Source: JAEXOD01 sp964652025
GTDB lineage: Bacteria > Bacteroidota > Ignavibacteria > Ignavibacteriales > Melioribacteraceae
NCBI GenBank assembly: GCA_964652025.1
Contig: CAZYZX010000003.1
Location: 258,048-322,047, forward strand
Length of the DNA: 64,000 bases
Direction: 5' to 3'
The stretch's first letter is position 1. Every line of letters starts with the position of its first letter. Shown here piece after piece: positions 1 through 8,643 of this stretch. The notes beneath the pieces were generated by a model. That model saw only the letters and a program-made list of their open reading frames with translations. It did not search any database and had not been told where the DNA came from. The position numbers and the translations under genes were made by a program.

Positions 1-155
1 TTAAAATTTTCTAACTTTGCCCATTCGGGATACTCCTTTACATCCCTAAAAAGATTCATGGTTATAGGTTCAATTTTTATATCAAATTTTATCTCTTTGC
101 CATCTTCAAATTTAAATTTATAATTAAAACAAATAACCTCTTTTCTAATGTACAT
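1..155 (-). CDS. Hypothetical protein, 5' part only
   Basis: A minus-strand reading frame opens with ATG at 155 and stays open to the left edge, giving 51 codons of the N-terminus. The peptide begins MYIRKEVICFNYKFKFEDG and ends ...EYPEWAKLENF at the edge. It has no signal peptide or membrane segment and is rich in Lys, Glu and Phe. The opening strand-turn pattern followed by 'PEWxxLE' recalls small uncharacterised proteins that continue into a Cys-rich segment, but that part lies outside the window. It is divergent from aspS, and 233 bp without a gene separate the two. No function is assigned. Confidence 0.6.
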   Translation of the reverse strand, partial: MYIRKEVICFNYKFKFEDGKEIKFDIKIEPITMNLFRDVKEYPEWAKLENF

Positions 156-388
156 AAAAAATCCTTTTTTTTATACATAATCGAAAATTTAAATATTAAT
201 TAAAGCACCCAAACAAAATAAAAAAGATGTAGAAAGTGATTTATATTACTAAAGTTTTAAATAACAATATACATTAAATTTAAATAAAATTGTATAATTT
301 TACAAAAAAAGCAAAAAAATATTGAATAAAACCAATAAATTAATTAATTTACAAGCTAATTTTAAATTTTTACGGAATAAAAATAAAA

Positions 389-2155
389 ATGCAATTTAAG
401 AAAAGGACCCATACTTGTGGCGAGCTAAGAGAAGAGCACATAGGTAAAGATGTAGTGTTAAACGGTTGGGTAGATACCCGACGAGATTTAGGTGGAGTAA
501 TATTTATCGATTTAAGAGACCGATACGGAATAACACAAATAGTATTTGAACCACATTTTAATTTACAAGCGCACGAAGAGGCAAAAGATTTAAGAAACGA
601 ATACGTTATTTCCGTAGAAGGAAAAGTAAGAAAAAGACCGGAAGGGACAGAAAACCCAGCAATTGCAACCGGTATGATTGACGTAATGGTAGAAAAACTA
701 ATAATTTTAAATACTGCCGTTAATCCACCTTTCCAAATAAAAGATGATATTGACGTAAACGAAGATTTACGCTTAAAATATAGATATTTAGATTTAAGAC
801 GTAGCAAATTGCAAAAAAACCTTTTAATGCGCCACAAAATATGCCAAATAACAAGGGAGTATTTTGATAAAAATTCCTTTATAGAAGTGGAAACCCCCGT
901 ATTAATGAAAAGCACACCAGAAGGCGCAAGGGACTTTTTAGTGCCAAGCCGTTTACACAAAGGAAAGTTTTACGCATTGCCACAAAGCCCACAACAATAT
1001 AAGCAGCTATTAATGGTTGCGGGCATGGATAGATACTTCCAAATAGTAAAGTGCTTTAGAGATGAAGATTTACGCGCAGATAGACAACCAGAGTTTACAC
1101 AAATAGATGTGGAAATGTCTTTTGTGGATACAGAAGATGTTTTTGAGATGGTAGAAGGCTTAATGAAAAGGCTTTTTAAAGAAATAAAAAATTATGATAT
1201 ACCAACGCCTTTTAAACGCCTAACCTTTGATGAAGCAATGGAAAAATATGGAAGCGATAAACCAAACTTAAAATTTGGCTTAGAAATGGTAACACTAAAT
1301 AACGTGTTTGCTAATAGTGAGTTTAGGGTGTTTAAAGAAGCTGTAGAAAATAATGGAATAATAACATCTTTATTAGCTTCCGGCTGCGGAGATTATACAA
1401 GAAATCAGTTAGATGTGTTAACGGACTTTGTTAAAAAGCTGGGCGCTGGTGGTTTAATTTGGATGAGAGTTAAAGAAGATGGATTAGAAGCTCCAATAGC
1501 AAAATTTCTTACTGATAAAGAAAAACAGGGTATTATAAATAAACTAAATGCAAAACCAGGAGATTTAGTTTTTATATTATCGGGTGCAAAGTTAAAAACG
1601 CTAAATATAATGGGTCACTTGCGTTTAGAAATGGCAAAACGAATGAATATAATACCCACAGATGATACCCCAGCTATTTTATGGGTAACAGATTTTCCAT
1701 TATTTGAGTGGGATGAAGAAACAAAACGCTATTATGCAATGCACCATCCATTTACTTCTCCCGCATTAGAAGATATAGAATATATGGAAACAGACCCGGG
1801 CAGAGTAAAAGCACGCGCATACGACTTAGTGCTAAACGGTAACGAAATTGCAGGCGGTAGCATAAGAATACACGATAATAAGCTACAAAAAACAATGTTT
1901 AAAGCATTAGGTATTAGTGAAGAAGAAGCAGAAGAAAAATTTGGCTCGTTGCTTAATGCGTTTAAGTTTGGTGCACCACCACATGGCGGTATTGCATTTG
2001 GATTAGATAGATTAGTAATGTTATTTGCAGGAGAACACTCTATTAGAGACGTTATGGCTTTCCCAAAAACTTCTAGTGGTATGTCCTTAATGGATGACTC
2101 GCCTTCTGCGGTAGACGAAGAACAATTAAAAGAACTTCACATAAAAATAAGATAA
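389..2155 (+). CDS. aspS: Aspartyl-tRNA synthetase
   Basis: Class II synthetase that charges tRNA-Asp in the cytoplasm. The 588-residue length is normal for the bacterial form, which has an N-terminal OB-fold anticodon-binding domain (about 1-110), a catalytic core and an inserted GAD domain (about 300-420). Visible signatures are the motif 2 block 'FRDEDLRADRQPEFTQID' near residue 220 and the motif 3 block 'GIAFGLDRLVMLFAG' near residue 530. The ATG at 389 gives a start matching the family (MQFKKRTHTCGELR). The gene is monocistronic and is followed at once by a strong hairpin terminator. Whether it is discriminating or non-discriminating (also charging tRNA-Asn) cannot be read here. Confidence 0.98.
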   Translation: MQFKKRTHTCGELREEHIGKDVVLNGWVDTRRDLGGVIFIDLRDRYGITQIVFEPHFNLQAHEEAKDLRNEYVISVEGKVRKRPEGTENPAIATGMIDVMVEKLIILNTAVNPPFQIKDDIDVNEDLRLKYRYLDLRRSKLQKNLLMRHKICQITREYFDKNSFIEVETPVLMKSTPEGARDFLVPSRLHKGKFYALPQSPQQYKQLLMVAGMDRYFQIVKCFRDEDLRADRQPEFTQIDVEMSFVDTEDVFEMVEGLMKRLFKEIKNYDIPTPFKRLTFDEAMEKYGSDKPNLKFGLEMVTLNNVFANSEFRVFKEAVENNGIITSLLASGCGDYTRNQLDVLTDFVKKLGAGGLIWMRVKEDGLEAPIAKFLTDKEKQGIINKLNAKPGDLVFILSGAKLKTLNIMGHLRLEMAKRMNIIPTDDTPAILWVTDFPLFEWDEETKRYYAMHHPFTSPALEDIEYMETDPGRVKARAYDLVLNGNEIAGGSIRIHDNKLQKTMFKALGISEEEAEEKFGSLLNAFKFGAPPHGGIAFGLDRLVMLFAGEHSIRDVMAFPKTSSGMSLMDDSPSAVDEEQLKELHIKIR

Positions 2156-2181
2156 AAAAAACGGGGCATGCCCCGTTTTTT
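2156..2181. terminator. Bidirectional terminator between aspS and the convergent repeat-protein gene
   Basis: A perfect 16-bp palindrome, ACGGGGCATGCCCCGT at 2161-2176, is preceded by an A-run and followed by a T-run. It therefore works as an intrinsic terminator for aspS on the plus strand and for the convergent gene at 2195-3292 on the minus strand. Confidence 0.93.
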
Positions 2182-2194
2182 ATTTTAGCACTTT

Positions 2195-3292
2195 TTACAT
2201 TCCAAAATTCAAAATAGGTAACACTTTAAATGGCTTTGGATTAGTTTTAACAATATTAATTAATCCTATTTGTAACCCGTTTAAGGATTCTGCAATATTA
2301 ACTAAACCAATTGATAAGCCAACCTGTGCATTAGAAAATTTATTTAATCCAGATATTGAAATACCCTTAAAATTATCTGCTTTAGTAATTCCTAAAGTTG
2401 TATTTATTCCCCATAAATTTTTGCATTCTGTTTTATAACCTCCAATATTAACCCCCCAAATATCACTATTAGAAAATATACCACCTAGAGCAAAGTTTAA
2501 CCCTTTAATATCACCTTCTGCAACTAAAGCTGCAGGGCTATAATTAATGCCTGTTAAATTACCTTTAGAAACTATTGCAACACCACTTAAATTAATTCCA
2601 GAAATATCCCCCTCGCCAATCATTGCAATACCACTTATATTTAAACCTAAAATACTTCCTTTAGAAACCGTTGCAATTCCACTTAAATTAATACCCAAAA
2701 TATCATCATTAGAAACGGCAGCTAAACCCGTTAAACTAATCCCCTTTAAACCACCTTCAGAAACAGTAGCTAAACCGCTAATATTAATACCAGAGATATC
2801 ACCACCCGATATAAGCGCAGCGCTACTAACGTTAATGCCATACATACCACCACCGCTAACATTAGCAAAAGTGCCATAGTTTATACCGCTCATTTGCTTA
2901 TTAGCTAATGTTGCTATTATTCCTAATTGTAGCCCATTTAATTCTCCACCAGCAGGTGCAATACCTAAAGAGAGCCCATTTATTGTAGAATTTGAATAAC
3001 TTTTTGGTGTGTAAAGTGTAATATTAACACCATTTACATAATCAACACCACAATCACTTATATTAATCCTTATCCCATTAAATCTTTGGCTATTGCCAAA
3101 ACTTAATCCCCAGTTTTTGTGTGGAATGTTTAATGCTTTATAATAACAATCTGTAGTATCTTCATCTTCGCTAATTTTATCAATTACATTAATTTTTGGT
3201 AAGTTACCTTTAAATAAGTGCGAGCTATCCTGTTGAGCAATATTTAACGAAAAAGCATAAATAATAATTAAAACAAAAATTTTAAAATCCAT
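2195..3292 (-). CDS. LA_2272-type surface repeat protein, secreted
   Basis: A 365-residue protein with an N-terminal signal peptide (hydrophobic stretch 4-17, cleavage likely after 'SLNIA'). Residues about 100-350 are built from roughly a dozen tandem 16-residue units of the form 'GDISGINLSGVAIVSK', with alternating hydrophobic residues and invariant Gly and Asn. This pattern is seen in the LA_2272 surface-repeat family and predicts a beta-solenoid. No catalytic motif is visible. The gene has its own ECF-type promoter 28 bp upstream of the ATG, nearly identical to the one before the ECF sigma operon at 21.3-22.9 kb. An envelope or surface role under that sigma factor is inferred. The family name rests on the repeat pattern only. 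Confidence 0.8.
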   Translation of the reverse strand: MDFKIFVLIIIYAFSLNIAQQDSSHLFKGNLPKINVIDKISEDEDTTDCYYKALNIPHKNWGLSFGNSQRFNGIRINISDCGVDYVNGVNITLYTPKSYSNSTINGLSLGIAPAGGELNGLQLGIIATLANKQMSGINYGTFANVSGGGMYGINVSSAALISGGDISGINISGLATVSEGGLKGISLTGLAAVSNDDILGINLSGIATVSKGSILGLNISGIAMIGEGDISGINLSGVAIVSKGNLTGINYSPAALVAEGDIKGLNFALGGIFSNSDIWGVNIGGYKTECKNLWGINTTLGITKADNFKGISISGLNKFSNAQVGLSIGLVNIAESLNGLQIGLINIVKTNPKPFKVLPILNFGM

Positions 3293-3319
3293 ATTTTCTC
3301 CAAATTTATATTATATTAA

Positions 3320-3345
3320 GACGTTTAAACTGCCATAAAGTTACA
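3320..3345 (-). promoter_or_regulatory. ECF-sigma promoter of the LA_2272-type gene
   Basis: On the minus strand the sequence reads TGTAAC, 16 bp, CGTC, followed by TTAAT. The gene's ATG is 28 bp downstream. The same elements with the same 16-bp spacing occur upstream of the ECF sigma gene (22926-22951) and of the gene at 37807-38184 (38229-38254). TGTAAC/CGTC matches the kind of -35/-10 pair known for several ECF sigma factors, such as Bacillus SigX. Confidence 0.7.
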
Positions 3346-3428
3346 TAATTATTAAAATTATTGCTCAATTATAATTTAGGAACTATGTTACAAAATAAAA
3401 GGTTAATAAAATAAAAACAGAGGTTTAC

Positions 3429-4244
3429 ATGCAAAAAACAATTTTAGTAACTGGCAGTACAGATGGTATTGGTAAAAAAACCGCAGAAATATTAGCAAGC
3501 AAGGGGCATAATTTAATAATACATGGACGTAATGAAAATAAATGCAAAAATACTGTAGAAGAATTAAAAACAAAAACTAATAATACCCAAATTGATTACG
3601 TTGTAAGCGATTTATCATCTTTTAGCGACATAAGAAACGGTTTTGGTAACTTAGCAACTAAACTTGATAAATTAGATGTGTTAATTAATAATGCCGGAAT
3701 TTATGCTAAAGAGTATAAACTAACTGTAGATGGCATAGAAAGCACAATGGCGGTAAACCACTTTGCCGTTTATTTGCTAACTGGAATTTTATTCCCCTTA
3801 CTTAAAAATAGTGGTAATGCAAGGGTAATTACAGTAAGCTCAATAGCCCACGAGCGCGCAAAACTAGATTTAAATGATATTAACATGCAAAAAGGTTATA
3901 ACCATTATATAGCTTACGCAAACAGCAAATTGGCAAATATTCTTTTTAGCAATTATTTAGCAAGTAAAGTAGATGCAAATGAAATTACATTTAATAGCTT
4001 ACATCCGGGCGTAATAAGCACAAAACTACTTAAAGAAGGATTTGGCATGACAGGTGCATCACTAGAAGAAGGCTCGACCGCATCCATTCACCTTGCAACT
4101 AGTGATAGCGTTAATAATATTACTGGTAAATATTACATTAAATATAATGCAACCAAAACTTCTGCAGATGCAAGTAACTTAAAATTAGCAGAAGAGTTAT
4201 GGGTTTTAAGCGAAAAGCTTACAAACTTTAAATATCCTTTGTAG
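3429..4244 (+). CDS. SDR family NAD(P)-dependent oxidoreductase
   Basis: A 271-residue short-chain dehydrogenase/reductase with a complete classical core. It has the cofactor-binding TGSTDGIG motif at about residues 8-15, the 'NNAGIY' motif near 87, the catalytic Ser in 'VSSIAH' near 138 and the 'YANSK' (YxxxK) catalytic pair near 163-167. The Arg after the second strand ('HGRNENK') suggests NADP(H) preference. The best relatives by pattern are retinol-dehydrogenase-like SDRs, but the substrate cannot be told. It converges on the response-regulator gene, overlapping its 3' end by 17 bp with no hairpin between them. Confidence 0.9.
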   Translation: MQKTILVTGSTDGIGKKTAEILASKGHNLIIHGRNENKCKNTVEELKTKTNNTQIDYVVSDLSSFSDIRNGFGNLATKLDKLDVLINNAGIYAKEYKLTVDGIESTMAVNHFAVYLLTGILFPLLKNSGNARVITVSSIAHERAKLDLNDINMQKGYNHYIAYANSKLANILFSNYLASKVDANEITFNSLHPGVISTKLLKEGFGMTGASLEEGSTASIHLATSDSVNNITGKYYIKYNATKTSADASNLKLAEELWVLSEKLTNFKYPL

Positions 4245-5595
4245 GCTTAGTAGGAATATCTAACTCTTCCATTTTTCTATATAAAGAGGATAGCCCAATG
4301 TTTAAAGCTTTTGCGGCGTCCTCTTTCACAAAATCCACCTTTTTTAGCACTTTTATAATATGGTCTCGCTCAAATTTACTTAACGCATCTTTTAACGAGT
4401 CTGGAAAATCTGTTAAAGTTACATTTTGCTTTAAATAATCGGCTAATTCATCTATAGTAATAGTAGTTCCTTTAGCAAAAATTATTGCTCTTTCAATAAC
4501 ATTTTCAAGCTCTCTTACACCACCGCGCCAATTATGGTTAATTAATAAACGTAAAGCATCGTTATTAATGCCAATAACTTTTTTCCCCATCTCTTTAGAG
4601 TATTTTTCTATAAAATGATTAACCAAAAGTGGTATATCTTCTTTCCTTTCGTTTAATGGCGGCAAATTAATTTCCACAACGTTTAACCTATAGTATAGGT
4701 CTTCTCTAAACTCTCCATTTTGTGCTTTTTCAAAAAGATTTTGATTTGTAGCGGCAATAATTCTAACATTAGAAGATACCGGTTTAACAGAGCCAACAGG
4801 GTAAAATTCTTTATCTTCTAAAGCGCGCAACAGCTTTACCTGAAGATTCAAAGGCAGCTCGCCAATTTCATCTAAAAATAATGTACCACCATCTGCAGCT
4901 TTAAAAAGCCCAATTTTATCTTCTGTTGCACCAGTAAATGCACCTTTTTTATGACCAAATAACTCGCTTTCAATTAGGTTTTCTGCAATAGCACCACAAT
5001 TTATTGGCAAAAACACATTCTCTTTTCTATTACTTTTTTGATGAATAGCTTTTGCAACTAATTCTTTCCCCGTTCCACTTTTACCTGTAATTAAAACGTT
5101 GCTGTTTGTTTGCGCCACTTGCTCAATTATATCAAACACTTTTTTAATTTGTTTGCTTTCTCCAATTAAATTAACATACCCCGTTTCGCTAGAAATTCTT
5201 TTCCGTAGTGCGATATTTTCCGCAACTAAATCCTTAAATTCAAATAAACGTTTTATCCTAATTAAAAGGTCATCAAACTCTAAAGGTTTAATTAAGTAGT
5301 CGTAAGCGCCGCTACGCAATGCCTGTATTGCGCTAGATATACTTGCATATGCGGTCATTATTATAAAAAAAGTATCGGGACTAACTTTACTCCCCCTCTC
5401 CAATAGCTCCATGCCATCAACTGTTGGCATTTTAATATCACTAATTACAAGGTCAAAGTTTTGTTCAGCTAAATTTTTTAACGCTTCTTCGCCATCTGCT
5501 GCTGAAACAGTTTCGTAACCTTCTTCATCTAAAATAAATTTTATGGAATCCCTTATGGATTTTTCATCATCTGCTATTAATATTCTTTTACTCAT
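4228..5595 (-). CDS. Sigma-54-dependent response regulator, NtrC family
   Basis: A 455-residue regulator with three domains. The receiver (1-120) has acidic pocket D9/D10, phospho-acceptor D53, T81 and K103. The AAA+ ATPase (about 140-370) has Walker A GKSGTGKE at 171-178 and the sigma-54 contact loop GAFTGA at 218-223. The C-terminal Fis-type helix-turn-helix is at about 415-450. All the residues needed for phosphorylation-controlled activation of RpoN polymerase are present. It is the last gene of a minus-strand operon, 10 bp behind the histidine kinase that is its likely partner. Its targets cannot be inferred from this window. Confidence 0.95.
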   Translation of the reverse strand: MSKRILIADDEKSIRDSIKFILDEEGYETVSAADGEEALKNLAEQNFDLVISDIKMPTVDGMELLERGSKVSPDTFFIIMTAYASISSAIQALRSGAYDYLIKPLEFDDLLIRIKRLFEFKDLVAENIALRKRISSETGYVNLIGESKQIKKVFDIIEQVAQTNSNVLITGKSGTGKELVAKAIHQKSNRKENVFLPINCGAIAENLIESELFGHKKGAFTGATEDKIGLFKAADGGTLFLDEIGELPLNLQVKLLRALEDKEFYPVGSVKPVSSNVRIIAATNQNLFEKAQNGEFREDLYYRLNVVEINLPPLNERKEDIPLLVNHFIEKYSKEMGKKVIGINNDALRLLINHNWRGGVRELENVIERAIIFAKGTTITIDELADYLKQNVTLTDFPDSLKDALSKFERDHIIKVLKKVDFVKEDAAKALNIGLSSLYRKMEELDIPTKPTKDI

Positions 5596-5605
5596 ATTAA
5601 TTCCT

Positions 5606-7105
5606 CTAATTGTTTTTTATAGGAAGTTTAACCGTAAAGGTGCTCCCTTTTCCTTTAGTACTTTCTACTAAAATATCCCCACCAAACTTTTTAACAATAC
5701 CATAACTAATAGATAACCCTAAGCCGGTACCTTTTCCAACTTCTTTGGTTGTAAAAAAAGGTTCAAAAAGCTTTGGCATAATAGCTTCGTCAATACCTGT
5801 TCCATTATCAGAAATTTTTACATAAACAAAATCATTATCATTAAAACTTTCCACAGCCACAGTCCCAGTTCCATTAATTGCATCTAAAGCATTAATTAAA
5901 ATATTAACAAACACTTGTAAAAGTCTATCGGGTATAACTTCCACAAAAGGAAGCTCTGGGCTAAGTTTAATATTAAACTCAACTTTTTTAACGCGTTTAT
6001 CATATTTTACAATACCAATAGCTGTTTTAATAATATCTGTAATTTGTGTAGGTGCTTTAGTATCGCTTGGTGGACGCGAAAAATCTACAAGCTCTCTTAC
6101 AATTTTAGATATTCTATCTATATTTTCTTTAATGTTTGCAAGCTGCTCTTTATAAAATGGGTCTGTTGCTTTGCGCTGCAATATTTGCACAATAGAAGAA
6201 ATAGAAGTTAAAGGATTACCAATTTCGTGGGCAACACCCGCTGCAAGCTGACCAATAACAGCTAACTTTTCCGATTGATCCACTTGGTTTTGTAGCTTTT
6301 TAACCTCTGTGTTGTCTTCTATAATTACGGTTCTTCCGGCATAATTACCATCTTTGCCTAATAACTTTTTAACAGATAACCTAACCGTAATTTTTTCCCC
6401 ACTTTTAGACATGCGCTCAGTTTCGGTTATTTTATAATCCCCCTTGGTAATAATTTCACTTTTTATGTCATCAAGTTCTCTGTAATAATTTTCATCAGGG
6501 GGTAATAAAAAAGATGAAGGTTGACCAATTACTTCACTTTCGCTATAGCCAAATATTTTTTCCGCACCCTTATTCCATGCAATTATTTTTTCGTTGTTAT
6601 CAATTACAATAATTGCGCTATCAGTTGCATGCAAAATGTTAAGCAAATAGTGCCTGTTGCTTTCTAAACTGGCAGCAAGCCTATCTCGCTCTTTAGATAA
6701 CTCTTTTAACGAAGCTTCTTGATGTAACATCCCATATCTTGCAAATATTTGCTCCATTATTTCATCTAAAAAGCCAAGCAAAACTAATGTATCAAATTTA
6801 TCAGAGTTCTCTTTTTCTAAATATGTTAAAAGCGCATATCTGCCCGTACTAAAAAACTGGCTTATTTCCAATAAATTTAATTTTGCGTTATCAAATAATT
6901 CATAAGAATCTAATAAATATTGGTCAATTAATTTATAGTTTGAAGTTTCTATTACAACAATTATCCCATCTAAACTGTTTTTAACAAAATTTTCTATATC
7001 CTCTAACTTTATTTTAGTACCAAAAACCTTAAATAAAGCAGCAGACCAATATTCTATAATATCTTTATAATACTTTTTTAATATCTTTAAAATTATTGTT
7101 TTCAT
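5606..7105 (-). CDS. Soluble PAS-domain sensor histidine kinase
   Basis: A 499-residue kinase without membrane segments, so it senses a cytoplasmic signal. Residues 1-130 form an all-alpha N-terminal domain resembling the RsbRD_N sensor fold (inference from pattern). A coiled segment and a PAS domain (about 155-270, with 'IIAWNKGAEKIFGYSESEVIG') follow. Next come the HisKA dimerisation helix with the phospho-acceptor H293 in 'GVAHEIGNPLTS' and a HATPase_c domain with N-box and G-boxes ('DNGTGIDEA', 'GKGTGLGLSISYG'). Its start overlaps the stop of the flavoprotein gene by 4 bp (ATGA), and it is followed by the NtrC-type regulator, making an NtrB/NtrC-like pair. Confidence 0.93.
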   Translation of the reverse strand: MKTIILKILKKYYKDIIEYWSAALFKVFGTKIKLEDIENFVKNSLDGIIVVIETSNYKLIDQYLLDSYELFDNAKLNLLEISQFFSTGRYALLTYLEKENSDKFDTLVLLGFLDEIMEQIFARYGMLHQEASLKELSKERDRLAASLESNRHYLLNILHATDSAIIVIDNNEKIIAWNKGAEKIFGYSESEVIGQPSSFLLPPDENYYRELDDIKSEIITKGDYKITETERMSKSGEKITVRLSVKKLLGKDGNYAGRTVIIEDNTEVKKLQNQVDQSEKLAVIGQLAAGVAHEIGNPLTSISSIVQILQRKATDPFYKEQLANIKENIDRISKIVRELVDFSRPPSDTKAPTQITDIIKTAIGIVKYDKRVKKVEFNIKLSPELPFVEVIPDRLLQVFVNILINALDAINGTGTVAVESFNDNDFVYVKISDNGTGIDEAIMPKLFEPFFTTKEVGKGTGLGLSISYGIVKKFGGDILVESTKGKGSTFTVKLPIKNN

Positions 7106-8274
7106 CGATTAAAAAACACTTTTGCTATATCTATTAATAAAGAAGGTTTATTAAATAAAGCGGTTTTAAATAAGTTACCTAACGACCTTTCATTCATTGG
7201 TACTTTATTAAAAGCCTTAGCAATATCATTAAATTTGTTATCGTCAAAATCGTAAATACCGTTTTTAATTCTGTCAAAAATTTCATGACGTTTTCCAAGT
7301 CTATCGTGCCAAGCTTTGTCGTAAGTTAAAATATGGTCTAAATTATTTTTTTCTAATGCTTCTGCAATAATAGTTCCCGCAATTTTGCCACCAATCATGC
7401 CGCTAATAATACCACCACCAGATAAAGGATTAACCTGATGAGCAGCATCACCAACAAGCACAATACCAGGTGCAGATATTTTTTTATAAGTTACTGCACA
7501 AGGAACACCACCCGCTATTTTAGTTAATATAGATGCATTTGGATATTTTACAGATAGAAACTCTTCTAAATATTTTTGTGCACTTTTCTTTTTACCAATT
7601 AATCCGCTAATACCAAGCCCAATATTAGCGCTTTTATTCCCCTTAGGAAAAATCCACAAGTAGCCATGTGGTGCAAAATTACTGCCTAAATAAAAATAGC
7701 AAGCGTTTTGGTCAATATCAACATTCCCCACAGTAACTTGCACGCAACTTTCCATATCCCTAAAATCTGTATATGTATTAAGCCCAGCCCACCTTCCAAC
7801 TCTGCTTTCAACACCATCTGCCGCAACCACAACTTTTGCTTTAACTTGTTTTTTTATTCCATAATGTAAAAATGTAACACCGCTAACTTTATTTCCATCA
7901 AAAAGTAATCCATCAACATAAGCACGCGTTAAAACTTGTGCTCCATTATTGGTTGCAATACGCGCAAGTTCGTAATCAAAAATTCTGCGCTCTAAAATAA
8001 GTCCTTCTTCTTCAAGTGGTAATATTACTTCGTCACCATTTGGCGCATTCATGGAAAATTTATTAATTTTAGCAGCAATAAATTTTTCATCGGGCTCTAA
8101 AAATTCTTTTACCCCTGCTAAACTAACCGCTTCTCCACAACGCACGGGATACCCAACATCGCGGTCCTTTTCTAAAACTAAAACACTTGCGCCTTTAGCT
8201 GCTGCAAACCGTGCTGCTGTGGTTCCTGCTGGTCCCGCCCCTACCACTACTACATCATATTCATTCTTTAGCAT
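7102..8274 (-). CDS. Geranylgeranyl-reductase-family FAD-dependent oxidoreductase
   Basis: A flavoprotein of the GGR / digeranylgeranylglycerophospholipid reductase family. The N-terminal dinucleotide-binding motif 'VVVVGAGPAGTTAARFAA' is followed by 'GYPVRCGEAVS', the hallmark PxxCG(E) segment near residue 50. The second FAD motif 'GDAAHQVNPLSGGGI' lies near residue 280. Members saturate isoprenoid chains (menaquinone, chlorophyll or lipid side chains) or act on related polyprenyl substrates. I place the start at ATG 8274 (MLKNEYDVVV...); an in-frame extension upstream to 8304 adds only a basic tail inside the ferredoxin gene. The 14-bp overlap with ferredoxin suggests that ferredoxin supplies the electrons. 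Confidence 0.9.
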   Translation of the reverse strand: MLKNEYDVVVVGAGPAGTTAARFAAAKGASVLVLEKDRDVGYPVRCGEAVSLAGVKEFLEPDEKFIAAKINKFSMNAPNGDEVILPLEEEGLILERRIFDYELARIATNNGAQVLTRAYVDGLLFDGNKVSGVTFLHYGIKKQVKAKVVVAADGVESRVGRWAGLNTYTDFRDMESCVQVTVGNVDIDQNACYFYLGSNFAPHGYLWIFPKGNKSANIGLGISGLIGKKKSAQKYLEEFLSVKYPNASILTKIAGGVPCAVTYKKISAPGIVLVGDAAHQVNPLSGGGIISGMIGGKIAGTIIAEALEKNNLDHILTYDKAWHDRLGKRHEIFDRIKNGIYDFDDNKFNDIAKAFNKVPMNERSLGNLFKTALFNKPSLLIDIAKVFFNR

Positions 8275-8473
8275 CTTTAACCCTTTTAGCTTTTTCTTTA
8301 TCAAATTTTATAACCTCTATCGGGCAAGACCACACACATTTTGCACAATTTGTGCATCTATCTTCTATTATATTTATTTCCGCTTCTTTTAGTTCTATTG
8401 CGTCTTCTGGGCACACTCCTACACAGCACCCACAAAAATCGCACTTATCCGGAATAATTTCTATTAATAGCAT
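8261..8473 (-). CDS. Two-cluster 4Fe-4S ferredoxin
   Basis: A 70-residue bacterial-type ferredoxin with two canonical Cys motifs, CDFCGCCVGVCP near residues 11-22 and CTNCAKCVWSCP near 40-51. Each has CxxCxxCxxxCP spacing, giving two [4Fe-4S] clusters. It has no signal peptide, so it is cytoplasmic. It is the first gene of the operon and overlaps the flavoprotein gene by 14 bp. GGR-family reductases are often paired with such ferredoxins as low-potential electron donors, which is the likely role here. Confidence 0.93.
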   Translation of the reverse strand: MLLIEIIPDKCDFCGCCVGVCPEDAIELKEAEINIIEDRCTNCAKCVWSCPIEVIKFDKEKAKRVKDAKE

Positions 8474-8571
8474 TATTTCCTTTCTATTTTAATTTAATTC
8501 TCTAAAATAAGAATATTCATCCTTTTTTTAAAGTTTTATTTATTTTTGTAGTTATTTACAATTTTTTAAAC

Positions 8572-8605
8572 AAAAAAAATCCCCACCCAAAATATGGATG
8601 AGGAT
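8572..8605 (-). terminator. Terminator of the DUF5916 gene
   Basis: On the minus strand, ATCCTCATCC and GGGTGGGGAT pair as a 10-bp stem (8579-8605, two G-T wobbles) around a 7-nt loop. A run of eight T follows. On the plus strand the wobbles become C-A mismatches, so the terminator is directional and serves 8644-11286. Confidence 0.85.
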
Positions 8606-8643
8606 ACAAGATAATTACCCCTTTTTAGGTTGCTATAAAAATT

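Noticed and set aside
156..388. Possible RNA gene before aspS
   Set aside because: The stretch is almost purely A/T, without a stable hairpin or tRNA-like elements; only weak promoter-like TATAAT words are present.
370..960. 196-residue open frame on the minus strand inside aspS
   Set aside because: It is fully antisense to a strongly recognised aspS and shows no family motif. It is a composition shadow.
2547..2879. 110-residue plus-strand frame with Pro-rich repeats
   Set aside because: It mirrors the 16-residue repeats of the minus-strand LA_2272-type gene; the repeat period is a multiple of three, so the opposite frame also stays open.
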